Position numbers and translations under genes: made by a program
Shown here: in pieces, positions 23,465-34,994 of the stretch
Position numbering within the stretch: position 1 is the first letter of the stretch
How the letters are laid out: every line of letters starts with the position of its first letter
The notes under the pieces: model-generated
Database searches by the model: none
Seen by the model: only the letters and a program-made list of their open reading frames with translations
What the model was told of the DNA's origin: nothing
NCBI RefSeq assembly: GCF_030867095.1
Contig: NC_081824.1
Coordinates: 236,556,719 to 236,620,718, forward strand
Length of the DNA stretch: 64,000 nucleotides
Direction: 5' to 3'
From: Alligator mississippiensis
Taxonomy: Eukaryota > Chordata > Crocodylia > Alligatoridae

Positions 23465-25885
23465 TGGTTGTTCTTCAAAGGAGCAATCTGTCAGGCACAG
23501 AAGGAGACAATCCCATTGTGCAAGAAAGGGGGCAAAGGGGCCAAGAAGCCCTCTTGGCTGACAGAGGAATCCAGGAAAGTCTAGGGGCAAAGAAAGAGGC
23601 ATGCAGACTGTGGAATCAGGGGGTAGCTTCCAAGGAGGAGTGTACCTCCTTGGCTCACACTTGGAGGGAGTCAGTTAGGAAGGCCAAAGCAGAAATGGAA
23701 CTCAGGCTGGTGACAAAAATTAAAGATAACAAAAAGTCCTTCAGGTATATAGGGAGCAAAAAGAAGGCGCAGGTTAACATAGGACCCCCTACAGGACAGA
23801 CTAGGGTAATTGGTGACAGATAGGGGGGACAAGGCTGAACTCTTCAATTAGTTTTTTGCCTCTGTATTCCTGAACACGGATCAAGTCAAATCTCCCAGTT
23901 GCATTATAGATAGACACAGGAGGAACGCCAGCCTACCAATGGTCAGCACTCACCTAGTAAAGGGACACTTGGAGGGGCTGGATGTGTTTAAGTCAGCAGG
24001 CCCAGATGATCTTCATCTAAGGGTGCTGAAGGAATTGGCCAGTGTCATAGCAGAGCCACTGGCATGGCTGTTTGAGCACTCATGGTGCTCAGGTCAGGTC
24101 CCAGAGGACTGGAAAAGGGCCAATGTGATCCCTATTTTCAAGAAGGGGAGGAAGGAGGATCTGGGTAATTATTGGGCGGTTAATCTCACCTCTATCCTTG
24201 GGAAAACCTTAAAAAAAATTATCAAGGATCACATTTGTGGGAAGCTAGCAGGAAAAATAATGCTGAAGGGCAACCAGCATAAGTTCATAGCAGGTAGATC
24301 ATAGCTTTGTTTCTTTTTATAACCAGGTCACAAAATGCAGGAGTCAAGGTAGATGTCATCTACTTGGATTTTAAGAAGGCTTTCAATATGGTATCTCATC
24401 CTATTCTCACAAACAAACTGAGTGGCTGTGACAAAGATAATTACAGTCAGGTGGGTGGCAAATCATCTTAGGGGTTGCACCCAGAGAGTGCTGGTGGATG
24501 GGTCTGTATTGACCTGGAAAGATGTGGGCAAAGTGGTCCCCCAAGGCTTGGTCCTTAGACCTGTGCTATTCAATGTCTTCACCAGCGACTTGAATGACGG
24601 CGTGGAGAGCACTCTGTCCAAATTTGCAGATGACATGAAATTATGGGGTAAAGTTAACACGCTAGTGAGAAGGGATTGAATCCAGGCAGACCTGGACAGG
24701 TTGGAAAAGAGGGCAGAAAAGAATAGGATGCAGTTCAACAAAGACAAGTGCAAAGTGTTGCATCTAGGGAGAAGGAATCACCAACACACCTATAGGCTAG
24801 GGGCTGACCTTTGCAGCAGCACAGCGGCAGAAAGGGATCTCGGAGTCATAGTTGACTCCAAGATAAAAATGAGCCATCAATGTGACAAAGTAATCAGTAA
24901 AACTAACCGCACTCTATCATGAATTAGCAGGTGCATCACGAACAGGTCCAGGGAGGTGTTACTTCCCCTCTATGTGGCATTGGTCATAGATTCATAGATG
25001 TTAGGGTCGGAAGGGACCTCAATAGATCATCGAGTCTGACCCCTGCGTAGGCAGGAAAGAGTGCTGGGTTTAGATGACCCCAGCTAGATGCCTATCTAAC
25101 CTCCTCTTGAAGACCCCCAGGGTAGGGGAGAGCACCACCTCCCTTGGGAGCCCATTCCAGACCTTGGCCACTCGAACTGTGAAGAAGTTCTTCCTAATGT
25201 CCAGTCTAAATCTGCTCTCTGCTAGCTTGTGGCCATTATTTCTTGTAACCCCTGGGGGCGCCTTGGTGAATAAAAACTCACCAATTCCCTTCTGTGCCCC
25301 CGTGATGAATTTATAGGCAGCCACAAGGTTGCCTCTCAACCTTCTCTTGCAGCCGCAGTTGGAGTACTGCATCCAGTTCTGGGTATCGCATTTCAAGAGG
25401 GACGTGGATAACCTTGAGAGGATCCAGAGGAGGGCCACTTGTATGGTTAGGGGCCTGCGGGTAAGGCCCTGTGAGGAGAGGCTGAGGGACTTGGATCTCT
25501 TCAGCCTCTGCAAGGGATGGCTAAAAGGGGATCTTGTGGCTGTTTACAAATTAATTGGGGGGGAGGGGGGCAGCAAGAAATTGGAGATGCTCTGTTTACC
25601 AGGGCACCCCTCGGAATAACAAGGAACAATGGCCACAAACTAACAGAGAGCAGATTCAGGTTAGACATCAGGAAGAACTTTTTTATGGTAAGGTTTGCCA
25701 GAATCTGGAATGGGTTTCCAAGGGAGGTAGTGCTCTCCCCTACCTTGGGGGTCTTTAAGAGGAGAGTGGACAAGTGCCTGGCTGGGGTCATCTGACCCCA
25801 GTGCTCTTTCATGCCCATTGCAGGGCGTCAGACTCAATGATTTAGTGAGCTCCCTTCTGATCCTAACAACTATGAGACTATGGTC
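23465..25885 (+). mobile_element. CR1 LINE, 5'-truncated, older, interrupted by a second CR1
   Basis: Plus-strand ORF2 remnants run from the linker (KKEACRLWNQ near 23600) through RT blocks: GPDDLHLRVLKELA, VPEDWKRANVIPIFKKG, VVPQGLVLRPVLF and KFADDMKLWG. The C-terminal blocks are KVLHLGRRN at 24745, ERDLGVIVDSKIKMS, and, after the interruption, LEYCIQFWVSHFKRDVDNLERIQRRATCM (from 25352) and FKRRVDKCLAGVI. The end near 25885 shows a CR1-like tail. Many stops and frame changes show it is long dead. The insertion at 24984-25350 splits it in the middle of the LVRPQLEY block. Confidence 0.88.
24984..25350 (-). mobile_element. Young CR1 LINE 3' fragment inserted into the older CR1
   Basis: The 367 bp are nearly identical to the 3' end of the CR1 at 22211 (TCATAGATTCATAGATG start, same order of words throughout). 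They lie antisense inside the plus-strand CR1. The host LINE reads GTGGCATTGGTC before and GCAGTTGGAGTACTGC after, so the junctions are clear. Being nested, it is younger than its host copy. Confidence 0.9.
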
Positions 25886-25889
25886 ACTC

Positions 25890-27007
25890 AACTGAGTAAG
25901 AGGAAGAAGATCCTTCTTTATGCCCCTACAGGGGCTCCCCTAATATTGGTACCTCTGTCTGTCCCCACAAACTTTGAATTTTTTGCTGCAGTGGCCCAGC
26001 TCCAAAAGGAGATGGAGATAACCTCCCCCTCCCGCTGCTGACTAGTCAATAGTCTGATGGTTTCGGTGTTAGCCTGGGCAGTTATGCAAAAATTAGGCAC
26101 TACTGCCACCACATTTTGAGAGAAGCCCAAGCCTGTCAGTAGATGGAAGAAGTATTTAGAGCATGCCTACTGGATCAGGCCACTTATTTAGTGCCTGGAT
26201 CCTGACTGGGCTTGGTGGGAGAGGAGAGCTGAGCTAACCCAACTCAAGCAATTCTGGGCAGAAGAAACACTGTTCAAGGCTCCTGGGAAACTTCAAAGTC
26301 AAACAGATGAGCTCAGGCAACTATAGGGTTAGGCAGCAGTTTGGAGGAGGAACAGGGGTCACACATTTTGGATTGAACTATCCAAGATCTACATCTGATG
26401 CCTAAGGCAAACTTGTTATCTCTAGTAAATGACAATGCTAATTAGCCTACCCCAAGATATAGGTAATTAGACCACTAGTCCAGTTCCTAGGACAGGGCTA
26501 CATGGCTTCTGGTTTAGCAAGTATCCTGCAATAACTAATGCTTGTAGACATCATACCTGGCAAATGGTGAGTTTACCATGCACAGATGACCTGAGCCCTT
26601 TCCTAGCTGCTTATCCTCCTCTGACAATGAAAAAGCCCTCTGCAAGGGCTGGATCCTGCTCCCTTCATTCCTGCTGAGAAGCTTGGTTCCCTGCTGCTAC
26701 CTCAGGGGTGTCACAATCCATAAGGCTGGCCAGTTTAGTGGGTAGAGCCAGGCATGGAGTTAGGAGTTACAGGGGTAAGGGTCAGAAGCCACAGGTCAGG
26801 AGTCGGGAATCAGAAACCTAAAGCTACTAATCAGAGGAAAGAGGTAACAACTGGGGCAGTGCACTTAAGTGCTGCAGGGCAGGAGCCTGCTTGAGCCTTA
26901 CAGAGCTGACTTGGGCTGCAGCACAGGAGCCTTACAATGGGAACCAACAGGGAACAACACGGCCTGAGTGAGGGTATTACAGTGTGACCCCATAAACCTT
27001 AACCATC
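25890..27007. other. No gene recognised; LTR-like words only
   Basis: From about 26709 (TGTCACAATCC) to 26990 (GTGTGACCCC) the ends mirror each other and the interior has short direct repeats (GTCAGAAGCC, GTCAGGAGTCGGGAATC). This could be another small LTR or MITE that received the element at 27013, but no target duplication was found. Confidence 0.35.
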
Positions 27008-28251
27008 CCTGGTGTGCGGGCCGGGCCCCGATCCTGCCACCAAGTGCGAGTTGGGAGGGGTGATCCGCGGCCCGTCTTTTGCGCACGCGGGCTGTGGCCA
27101 GCAGCCCGGGGACGTGGGGTTGGAGAAAACTGGTGGCGAGCTAGAATTAGTCACAAACACGTAGTGGTTGATTGAAAAGATTGTTTACTTACACCCAAAG
27201 ATGGTAGTGGTGTAGGCTGGACAGGTTTCCAGGCGCAGCTCCGCTTAAGTCCTTGCTAGAGGACTACGACAAATTCGGTTGCTCCCACGGAGTTGTTTAG
27301 GCTCCGCGGGTTCGGTTCGGTTCCCTGGTCCCCCGGAGTTGTTTAGGCTCCGTCTTGGATTGCGATCGGCGACGGGGAGAGGCTAGAAGCGAAAGCTCCG
27401 CGGGTTCGGTTATTAAGCTTGAGAGAGGCGCGTTGGGTCCACAAGGGTCTGCAGCGCTTGGAGATCTTCACACAGCACGAAGTCTCCTCCTCCTGGCGAG
27501 TTCTATCTCTCTTTCCAGTTTTCTTTCTTTCTCTCTCTCTCTCTCCGACTTGGGCGGAAACTACCCAAGCCTTTTATATGGCTAGCAAGCCAATAGCTAG
27601 CCGCCACGTGTGCCTACATTTGGAACTGGCCAATTATGTGGCGCAAATCCAAATACACATGGCGGGAACTCCTTTGCAACGTGCATCACTAGTATGCAAA
27701 AGAAATGCACCCTGCAAAGAAGCTGTAATTTGGCTGGAAATCCCCCGTTGCACCAGAGTTCTCTCCCGCAGCAGAGAACTCTATCGTGCAAAGAAAGCTA
27801 CAGTCGGCTGGAAAATAATTTAGCAGTGCTGAAGCACACACAAACAAAACACCACAACCTTGGGTTGTGACATGCCCCCTTGCTGAGAGCATAGCTAAAT
27901 TATGCCATACTCTTTTAGCAATCTAGAATTTTGTCGTGAGTCGTCAAGCGAGTAGATAAGCAAACAAACAAATAAACAAACATAAAATTTGCTGCCCTGG
28001 GATTAAGTTACATAACAATCAAGAAGCAATAATTAACACAAACACATAATCTGATTCATAACAAAATTGCATGATCAGGGCTTCAGTGGGCGTCGTGGCA
28101 AAGTCATATGTCAAGCCCTCACTTCTCTCTGTGATGTCATCCCTCTTAGGGCTCCTCTTTATCACGCGCTCTGAATTCCGGATCTGTAAACAGAAAACTC
28201 TCAAAAACAGATTAATAATCTTATTCAACAAACTTAAACAATTTTCATGGC

Positions 28252-28947
28252 TCAATTAGACGAAATCGTCGAAGATTCATCATCTGGTTCTTCTAAATAA
28301 TGGAAACCTAACTCATAAGCTAATTGCCATTGGCTTGCGTCTCCTAAAATCCGAAGCTGCCGCTTGTTAAGGCCGGAACGCTGTAGGAGAAATCCAAACA
28401 TGTATCGTTCCTCTAGGGTTCTCGGTGGCAGTGGTGGGAGATCGGATCCACGTCGTCTGGTGTCTTGAGGTCTGGTCGGGTGTTGACAGTCCCGATCAAA
28501 AGACAATCTTGGCTCCATCAGGATACGCAGTTGTGGCAACTGACAAAGAAGATTACTCACGGGTTGATTTACCATTGGACTGAGCAGAATCCGAAGGACG
28601 ACGATATTCTTTTGCCCATAAATCTCGAGGCAACTGTCTAGACTGTGAGAAGTTAGTGGAACGGTTCCAGGATCTCGCAAGTGACGGTGAGGCCATGGTC
28701 TTATTCGCTGGAGTGATGTCAGTCCCAGCGCACATGCTCTTGGGTTCCAAGAACAATACGAGACACCAATAATTGCCAGCATAAGATGCTCTGCGCCGGT
28801 ACATTCTGGCCGTCCTGCATGCCACACGTGGGCCTTTTGACTAATCAGTCCTGCAACAAGCGCTGGCAGTGGAATAGGCCAGTGAGTATTACAAGTTATC
28901 ATGTCGATGTCGGTGACATGTCCTCTACTCCACGAAGCTTGTCTCAC
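28252..28947 (-). other. Second reading frame of the tRNA-Ser LTR element, unrecognised
   Basis: An open frame of about 230 codons follows the first one directly, in another frame. No ATG is obvious at its upstream end, so how it would be expressed (readthrough or splicing) is open. Visible parts are THWPIPLPALVAGLI, a Cys/Trp-rich middle (HVWHAGRPECTG, SYCSWNPRACALGL), LLSPMVNQPVSNLLCQLPQLRIL, a Pro/Arg stretch (RPQDTRRRGSDLPPLPPRTLEERYMFGFLLQRSGL) and an acidic C-terminus (EEPDDESSTISS). None of the RT, RNase H, integrase or protease motifs occur. I do not recognise it. Confidence 0.5.
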
Positions 28948-30070
28948 TAATCACGTTTAAATTCCATGGTCATAAGATCTAGCCATGAAATTATAGCTTC
29001 ATCAGATTCCATCTCAGATTCTTTGTATAGCTGTTGTAATTCTGTCCAAGCACGAATGCGACTGGTGACGACATCTCGCTCATCAGTTGCTTGGTTGACC
29101 GTGGCTGTAGGGCAAGCCGTTTTTTCGGGAGTTGATGTTGTCAAAGGCTGAACTGCTGCCGCGGGGGTTACTGCTGCTGTTATTGCTTCAGGCAGGAGTG
29201 GCGGATGCACTCCTCCGCTTGACTCTCTCCTTCGTCGGCAGGAAGGTGTGGTCGGTAGAGGCGTTGCTGCGTCGCTAGGCAGAGTTGCCGGCGACGACGC
29301 TGCGTCGATGGGCGGAGTCGCCGACTGAACTCTTGCGGGTTCGTCAGCAGCTCCACCCTTCTTTTCCGGTTCTTCCACGCGGTCTCCCTTTTGCTCAGCG
29401 CCATCTTGGACCGGCATTTCAGGCTCCTTTTTCTCAGCCGCTTCTTTGACCGAACGGATCGCCATCTGTAGCTGGGTTTTCAAACTTAGGTTTTTTTGCA
29501 TTAAATCCATCACAGTACGAAAAGTTGTACCACATTCTCCCCCCTTGTTGTACCGCAAGGCCACTCTTTCATCCGCGGCACGTTCCTCCGTCTCCAAATC
29601 TTCGCGGAGCTCGGATGGAAGCTCGTGACCCCATAATCTAGCCATTACCATACACGGGGAGAACCAGCCGATTGGCTCCGGTTCTTCACTCTCCCGAGCA
29701 CATCGTAGGCATCGTGCACACTCCCAGGTGAAAGTCGGGTTTGTTTCGCCCGCCGGGTTGGGTCCGGCGAGGGACACAGTATCGAGGGGCCTAAACAGGA
29801 CCCGCTCATCTCTCATTATACACCCAAACGCCGCGGGGAGCAAGTACACTTCCCTTTCTCTCGGGGCTCCGTCTTCGGAGATTCCCTCTTCTCCCTTTAG
29901 TGACAGATGTCCGCTCACAAATCTTTCACCCGTTCCGCCCGCCTGGTGGTAAGCGATATGCACCTCCAGTTCCTCAAAGCTTTTCATTTGGCGTTGGTTA
30001 TCGCGCCAAGGGCAATTCTGAACCAACTCTAGCTCTAGCGTGTTCTCTCCTGATCTCATCCTCGTCGCCA
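28947..30070 (-). other. First reading frame of the tRNA-Ser LTR element, unrecognised (gag position)
   Basis: A long open frame begins at the LTR/primer-site junction, where the ATG is formed by the last LTR base and the TG of the primer site, and runs to 28947. N-terminal residues are basic (MATRMRSG), followed by a 200-residue part with no family I know. It contains ECARCLRC, a small Cys cluster, then FSPCMVMARLWGHELPSELREDLE and a likely coiled coil (about residues 190-220, MDLMQKNLSLKTQLQMAIRSV). The last third is rich in Ala, Pro and Thr with acidic and lysine runs. Position suggests a gag-like structural protein, but there is no zinc knuckle of CCHC form and no major homology region that I can see. 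The function is unknown. Confidence 0.55.
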
Positions 30071-30371
30071 TGTGCGGGCCGGGCCCCGATCCTGCCGCCA
30101 TGTGTGCCTACATTTGGAACTGGCCAATTATGTGGCGCGAATCCAAATACACATGGCGGGAACTCCTTTGCAACGTGCATCACTAGTATGCAAAAGAAAT
30201 GCACCCTGCAAAGAAGCTGTAATTTGGCGGGAAATCCCCCATTGCACCAGAGTTCTCTCCCACAGCAGAGAACTCTATCGTGCAAAGAAAGCTACAGTCA
30301 GCGGGAAAATAATTTAGCAGTGCCGAAGCGCACACAAACAAAAAACCACAACCTTGGGTTGTGACACCTGG

Positions 30372-31249
30372 CTGTCCAGAAGCTGATATAGGTCTGGAAG
30401 GGAGGTGGAAGGTAGCTTGCAGCCTTTGCTAAAGACATGGAGAAATGCCAGAGATCTCAACTGAGTAACTGAACTCTGTGGTTCCCTAGCACAAACATGC
30501 TTCCTACTTCTATCCATGGCTGTTGTGCCTTTTCCACCCTGCTTGAGGCCCAGGCCCAGCCACCCTCATATAAAACAAGTAGCATCTTTGTTCTGTGTGG
30601 CTCCTCTTGGGGCCATTCCAGAAATACAGTCCAGCTCAGCTTGGGAGAGGGGATATAGCCCTTCATGATAGGCCTCAATGTTAAGCTCCAGTGTGTGGCC
30701 CGTCTGCCTCCCAAGTTCACTGTGTGTCCTGACCTGTGTAGTGACTTAGGCTGCTGACAGCCCTAATGTGGGATGCAGGAAGTGAGGCACTAGGATAGTT
30801 CTATGAAAGGCTTGGGAATGGCTCCTCTTAACTCAGCAGGGTATTCACGAGCAGAGTGTCCAAAGATACAGGGAGGTGAATTAAAGCTGCCTTCTGAGTT
30901 TATTTTTGCTGCAGGAACGTACATTGAAATCTCTGCTTTACGATAACCAGTCTCTGCACAGCTAGTCTGAACCTGCATATGAAAGATCCATATAAAACAT
31001 CCACCTACTTGATAACCTGTAAATCTTGTCCTACAGAATATGAGTCTCTTGGATCCCACATCACTGCAAAGGATGCAAATAGATTTCACTGCATAATTAG
31101 CACCCTTTGCCTGCCAGGGGATAATATTTAGGCTCTGATACAATCATTAACCAGGCCTGTCTGAGCAGAATTTAAACAGTGCAGATCTTCAGCTGGTGTA
31201 AGTCAGTGTAGCTTCATTGAAGTCCATGCAGAAATGACAATTTACAATT
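30372..31249. other. No gene recognised
   Basis: Unclassified sequence between two LTR elements. GATCTTCAGCTGGTGTAAGT near 31182 resembles half of an ancient palindromic amniote repeat, not resolved further. Confidence 0.4.
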
Positions 31250-31254
31250 GAGGG

Positions 31255-32679
31255 TGTCGCAGGGCACCTTAGTGCCTGCTCCTAGACAGGAGAAACTGCC
31301 AGGGAAAGAGCCCTGGCAGAGCCAATTGAGCACAGCTGCGGGTTGCTGGAGCAACTAAGGGGAGCCAGCTGGCCAGAAGGAGGCAGGGCCTGGCCCTTAT
31401 AAAGCCCAGGGCCGAAGCCAGGCTGGGAGTTCTCTGCCAGCAGCTGGAGAGGCAGGAGCTCCCTCAGCTGAGATATGGAAAGGAGCATGACTTGAAAGTA
31501 CAGCTCATGATAGCCCTGAGAGGAGGGGCACTAGGGTTTAGCCAGGGGGCTTTAGGTTTGTGTTACAGCCAGGAGGCTTGAGTTTGTTTGACTTTGTTAT
31601 TACACCTGGAGGTTTGGGTGAGGCTTTAGGGGTTGGAGGAGGCCTCATCGGGGACTCACAGGGGAGTGTGAGACCCCGGCGCCAGTGAGGGCGTGGGCTA
31701 GTGCCAGGAGGGCACATTCATTTCATAGCGCCAGTGAAGGCGCAGCTTGCCCGCCAGTACGGGAGTGACTGGCGGCAAGGGGCGCGGCCAGTGGGTCGCG
31801 GGCGCAACTGGTAGGTTGCAGACGGGGGACGTAGACCCTGGATCGCGTGCGGGGGACATAAACCCCGGCCCCAGGGAAAGGGGCGATTTTATTGAGAAGC
31901 CCAGTGTGGGCACGGCGAGCCCCAAAGAGGGGGGAGTGCCACTTTGTATTATTGAGAAGCCCTGTGGGCACGGCGAGCCCCAAAGAGGGGGAGCACCATA
32001 CTGAGGAGCCCTAGAGAGGGGCAATTACTGAGGAGCCCTAGAGGGTCAACTACTGAGGAGCCCAAGACGGGCATAGCGAGCCCGGCCGCAGGCTAGTGTG
32101 GTAACACCCCTCAGACCGAGGCAGGGTGCTGTGGTTGCCCTGAGAAGACAGGGAGTAGCAGCACGGTGAGCCAGGGTCAGAGAGGGCACCCGTGCAGTTG
32201 GCCTGTAGGACCGGAGGCCCGCTAGAGAGTCCCTGAGCGGGACTACACTGGCAGGGGAGGCCCAGAGTGGGCTAGACGAGAGTCCCAGCAAGAGGCTGGG
32301 CACGAGAGAGGGAGCCCAGAGTGGGCCACAGTAAAGAGGAGGCCCGGGAAGCGGGCGTACAGACTGGACAACGTCTATTACATCTGCGAGGCTTGGGGCA
32401 TGGAATTAGGGGCTGGTAGGAGCCACGCATAGCCCATAAGGCTAGGGTGTCCGGGGAACACCCACCATATCGGGAGACCCCCAGGGAGTCCGGAAGAACC
32501 ATGGGGACAGAGGTCCCGAGTAGCCGTGCCCAGGGAAGACACAAGGCAGCCTCCCAACTATACACGTATGTTCCAACAAGACGTGGCGGGCGAGAATTAG
32601 AGGGTGTCTTGGGCCGGCCTGACACGGAACGAGGGACCTCGAGGAGATCACGGCCCTCTGTGAGGACTCCGCCGTGACA
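31255..32679 (+). mobile_element. Solo LTR, about 1.4 kb, with 5-bp target duplication
   Basis: The element begins TGTCGCAGGGCACC and ends CCGCCGTGACA, with inverted TGTC...GACA termini. It is flanked by GAGGG on both sides (31250-31254 and 32680-32684). A TATA-like TTATAAAG lies at 31398-31405, about 145 bp from the left end, which sets the orientation as +. The body is GC- and CpG-rich and contains an internal tandem array at about 31888-32075 with units carrying GAGAAGCCC or GAGGAGCCC and GGCACGGCGAGCCCC. No internal viral genes remain. This is the form left when the two LTRs of a provirus recombine. Confidence 0.8.
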
Positions 32680-32684
32680 GAGGG

Positions 32685-33180
32685 GTTGGCCCACCATATA
32701 AGAGAACTGCTTATCTGCAAAAACAAGCAAAGGCCAAGCAGCCTAAGCAAAATAACCACTTTTAAGAGCCATACCAAGTGAGGAGAGAAGCATTTTGCCA
32801 TCTGGGTAATGCCAAGTGACTATTAAGCAATCATATCTCATGTTACAGTAATGAAAGTGGTTTTTTTTTTTTTTTTTCAATCCCTTACAGTTAAAAATGA
32901 TTCTCTGATGAATATTTTATTTGTGGGTCTGAAGATGGCTGACAAGGCCGATCCGGGATCAACAGACTCTGCTGCAACTTGGGCATGTGTTCCTGTGCAG
33001 GGTGGGTGGCTCAGGTGCGTGACTCAGTTTGTGACATGCTGTTTCTGCCACTCCCACTTTTCTATCTCCTGTTGTTGTTGTAAGGTTTCAAAGTACTGAG
33101 ATCCTTGCAGTAGACTCTTCCTCCATTTGAGACAGGTCCACAGACCCCCTGCCCTCTTTCCTCCCCACTCCCCCAGTACA
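32685..33180. other. No gene recognised; poly-T run
   Basis: A run of about 18 T lies at 32861-32878. Nothing else could be supported. Confidence 0.4.
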
Positions 33181-33705
33181 CTGGATCCAGTGCCTGCTCC
33201 AGCCAGTCTGGGACCTGTGCTATGTGCAGCATGGATCCCAGAGCAACCAGAATGGAGGCCACATGTGGATGCAGTCTGGCTGGGGGGTGTGTAGCGAGGA
33301 TCCCAAATGGGCTGGAGTGGGTGTTGTGCTGCATGCAGTGTCTGATTTGTTTGGATTGTACCACATGGCGCCTGCTCTGGGAACCATGCCACACAGTGCC
33401 TGCTCCAGCTGGTCTGAGACCCATGCTGCACATGGTGCTCCCAGGTGCCAGGTGCATTGCAGGTCCTGGACAGGCTGGAGCAGGCTCTGCATGCAGCCTG
33501 GATCCCAGACCTCCAGGGGTGGGTGCCATGTGCAGCACATGTCCCAGAGCAGGTGCCCTATGTGGCCCAGTCCAGCTGGGGTGGGAACTGTGCTAGATGC
33601 CCACAGCTGGACTATACCACATATGACACCCATTCCAGCCACTCTGGGATCCAGAGAGCAAGTGCCTGCCCACGTGCTGCAGTCTCAGACTGGTTGGGGT
33701 AAGCA
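33181..33705. repeat. Degenerate minisatellite with GCCTGCTCCAGC / ATGCTGCACATGG words
   Basis: The phrases GTGCCTGCTCCAGCNNGTCTG, GGATCCCAGAG and CATGTGCAGCA recur in irregular order on both strands through about 500 bp, with spacing of tens of bases. The many overlapping open frames (up to 161 codons) on both strands come from this periodic composition and are not a gene. Confidence 0.55.
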
Positions 33706-34990
33706 CTGAGGCCCTGCCCTCAGAGCTGGTCCAGTACACACCTTCTGCACACACATAGTCAAGCACTTCCATTTCTCCAAGTTTTTCAAGACCGTTGTAC
33801 CTATTGCTTGGAAACCTGGCAGCTGGTCATAAAGTGAATGGAAGCCATCTTCCTGCAAACATGGTATTTTACTGTCCATGACTGAGATCCTTGGCTGTAC
33901 CAGGTAGCACTCAGTGCAACTATGGTACAGCAAAGGTGAACTGACTCTGTTTTTCCCTTTCCCTATGTCTAGGGCTAGCTGATGTTGAATAAGTCTGTGC
34001 AAGCAAATGCTTACACAAGAAAGCTAGCTGGGTAAAGAACTTTAAAAATGACTTTATTTAATCCCTTGAAACCTGAATCATCCTGATTAGGGAGGTTGGT
34101 ACAGTTGTGGAGAAAACTCCCTTCACATGCCCTGCCATCTTGCCAACCCTGCTTTTCAATCCACTGAGAAGTGGTGTGACAACCACCCCAAGAACAGCCT
34201 ACAAAATTTGAATGGAGCTGTACTCCTTTTCCTCAGCCATTGCTGCACACTATAGCATTGGGCTGTTGTCTCCTGATCACACTTCTTTCCTTGCACCATT
34301 GCTCTTGGGTTGAATTGCTTACTCTCATGTGAATTATGCAGCTGTCACTACAATCTGAAAAGTATGTATTATGAGATTTTTAAATGTATTTGGCTTTTTG
34401 GCTTCAGCACATAATTTTCCTCCTTGTCAGTTTTCTCTCCTGCAGAATCTCTGTGAAACAACCATAACACGGAGCTGAAGCACCTGCAAGCCTTCCTCCA
34501 GCTGGTGCCTAGCAACACATGTTCCAAATCATTCTGATGACAGTTAAATTCAGTTATTTTATTTCTTCTCTCCAGAGCCACTCTTGAATCGTCACCAAAA
34601 AGAATGGACTGACTCTTCCCACTCCATTTGTTATAAATGACTGGTATTGGAAGAGCTGGTTTTCTGTATTTGTCACATGGGCACACTCTTGCCAGCTGTA
34701 AAAGCTTTCTTGATCAATGCACAAGACAGCTGCTGGCCTGTTTTTTTCCTCTTTTAATCTTCTTTCTGTTCCCAATATCACCAGTGGTTTCTAAAGGGTC
34801 TTTCTTAGGATGACGCATCTGTTAAATTCATAACAACTCATCTAGATCATTTCATGTTCTGTGTACATAGCTTGCCAGATATACCTTGATTCTGATACTT
34901 TTTATCATAGCAGTTTTACCGAAGTCCTCAATCCTGCAAACCTTTAAGCAAACACTTAACTTTGCCAAGTGAGTATTCCCATTATTAGGG
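33706..34990. other. No gene recognised
   Basis: AT-rich unclassified sequence up to the retroviral LTR. No feature could be supported. Confidence 0.45.
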
Positions 34991-34994
34991 AAGT

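Larger units (their letters stand above)
27013..30366 (-). mobile_element. Non-autonomous LTR retroelement fossil with tRNA-Ser primer site
   Basis: The target duplication CCTGG is present on both sides (27008-27012 and 30367-30371). The element reads on the minus strand. Its upstream LTR is 30071-30366 and its downstream LTR 27013-27872; both start TGTCACAACCC and end GGCCCGCACA, but the copies differ in length. Next to the upstream LTR, bases 30053-30070 read TGGCGACGAGGATGAGAT, matching the 3' end of tRNA-Ser(GCT) with one mismatch, a retroviral-type primer-binding site. A purine run AGCAAGGGGGCA precedes the downstream LTR. The LTR TATA-like box (TATAAAAG) is near 27575. LTR copies differ by roughly 3-4 percent in the shared part, mostly at CpG, so it is fairly young. 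The interior has two reading frames (separate entries) and no recognisable pol. It looks structurally near whole, apart from the unequal LTRs. Confidence 0.88.

Noticed and set aside
25070-25513. 147-codon minus-strand frame
   Set aside because: A chance join of sense sequence from the nested CR1 with antisense sequence of the older CR1.
33024-33709. Several overlapping frames of 120-160 codons on both strands
   Set aside because: They follow the periodic words of a degenerate minisatellite and have no domain.
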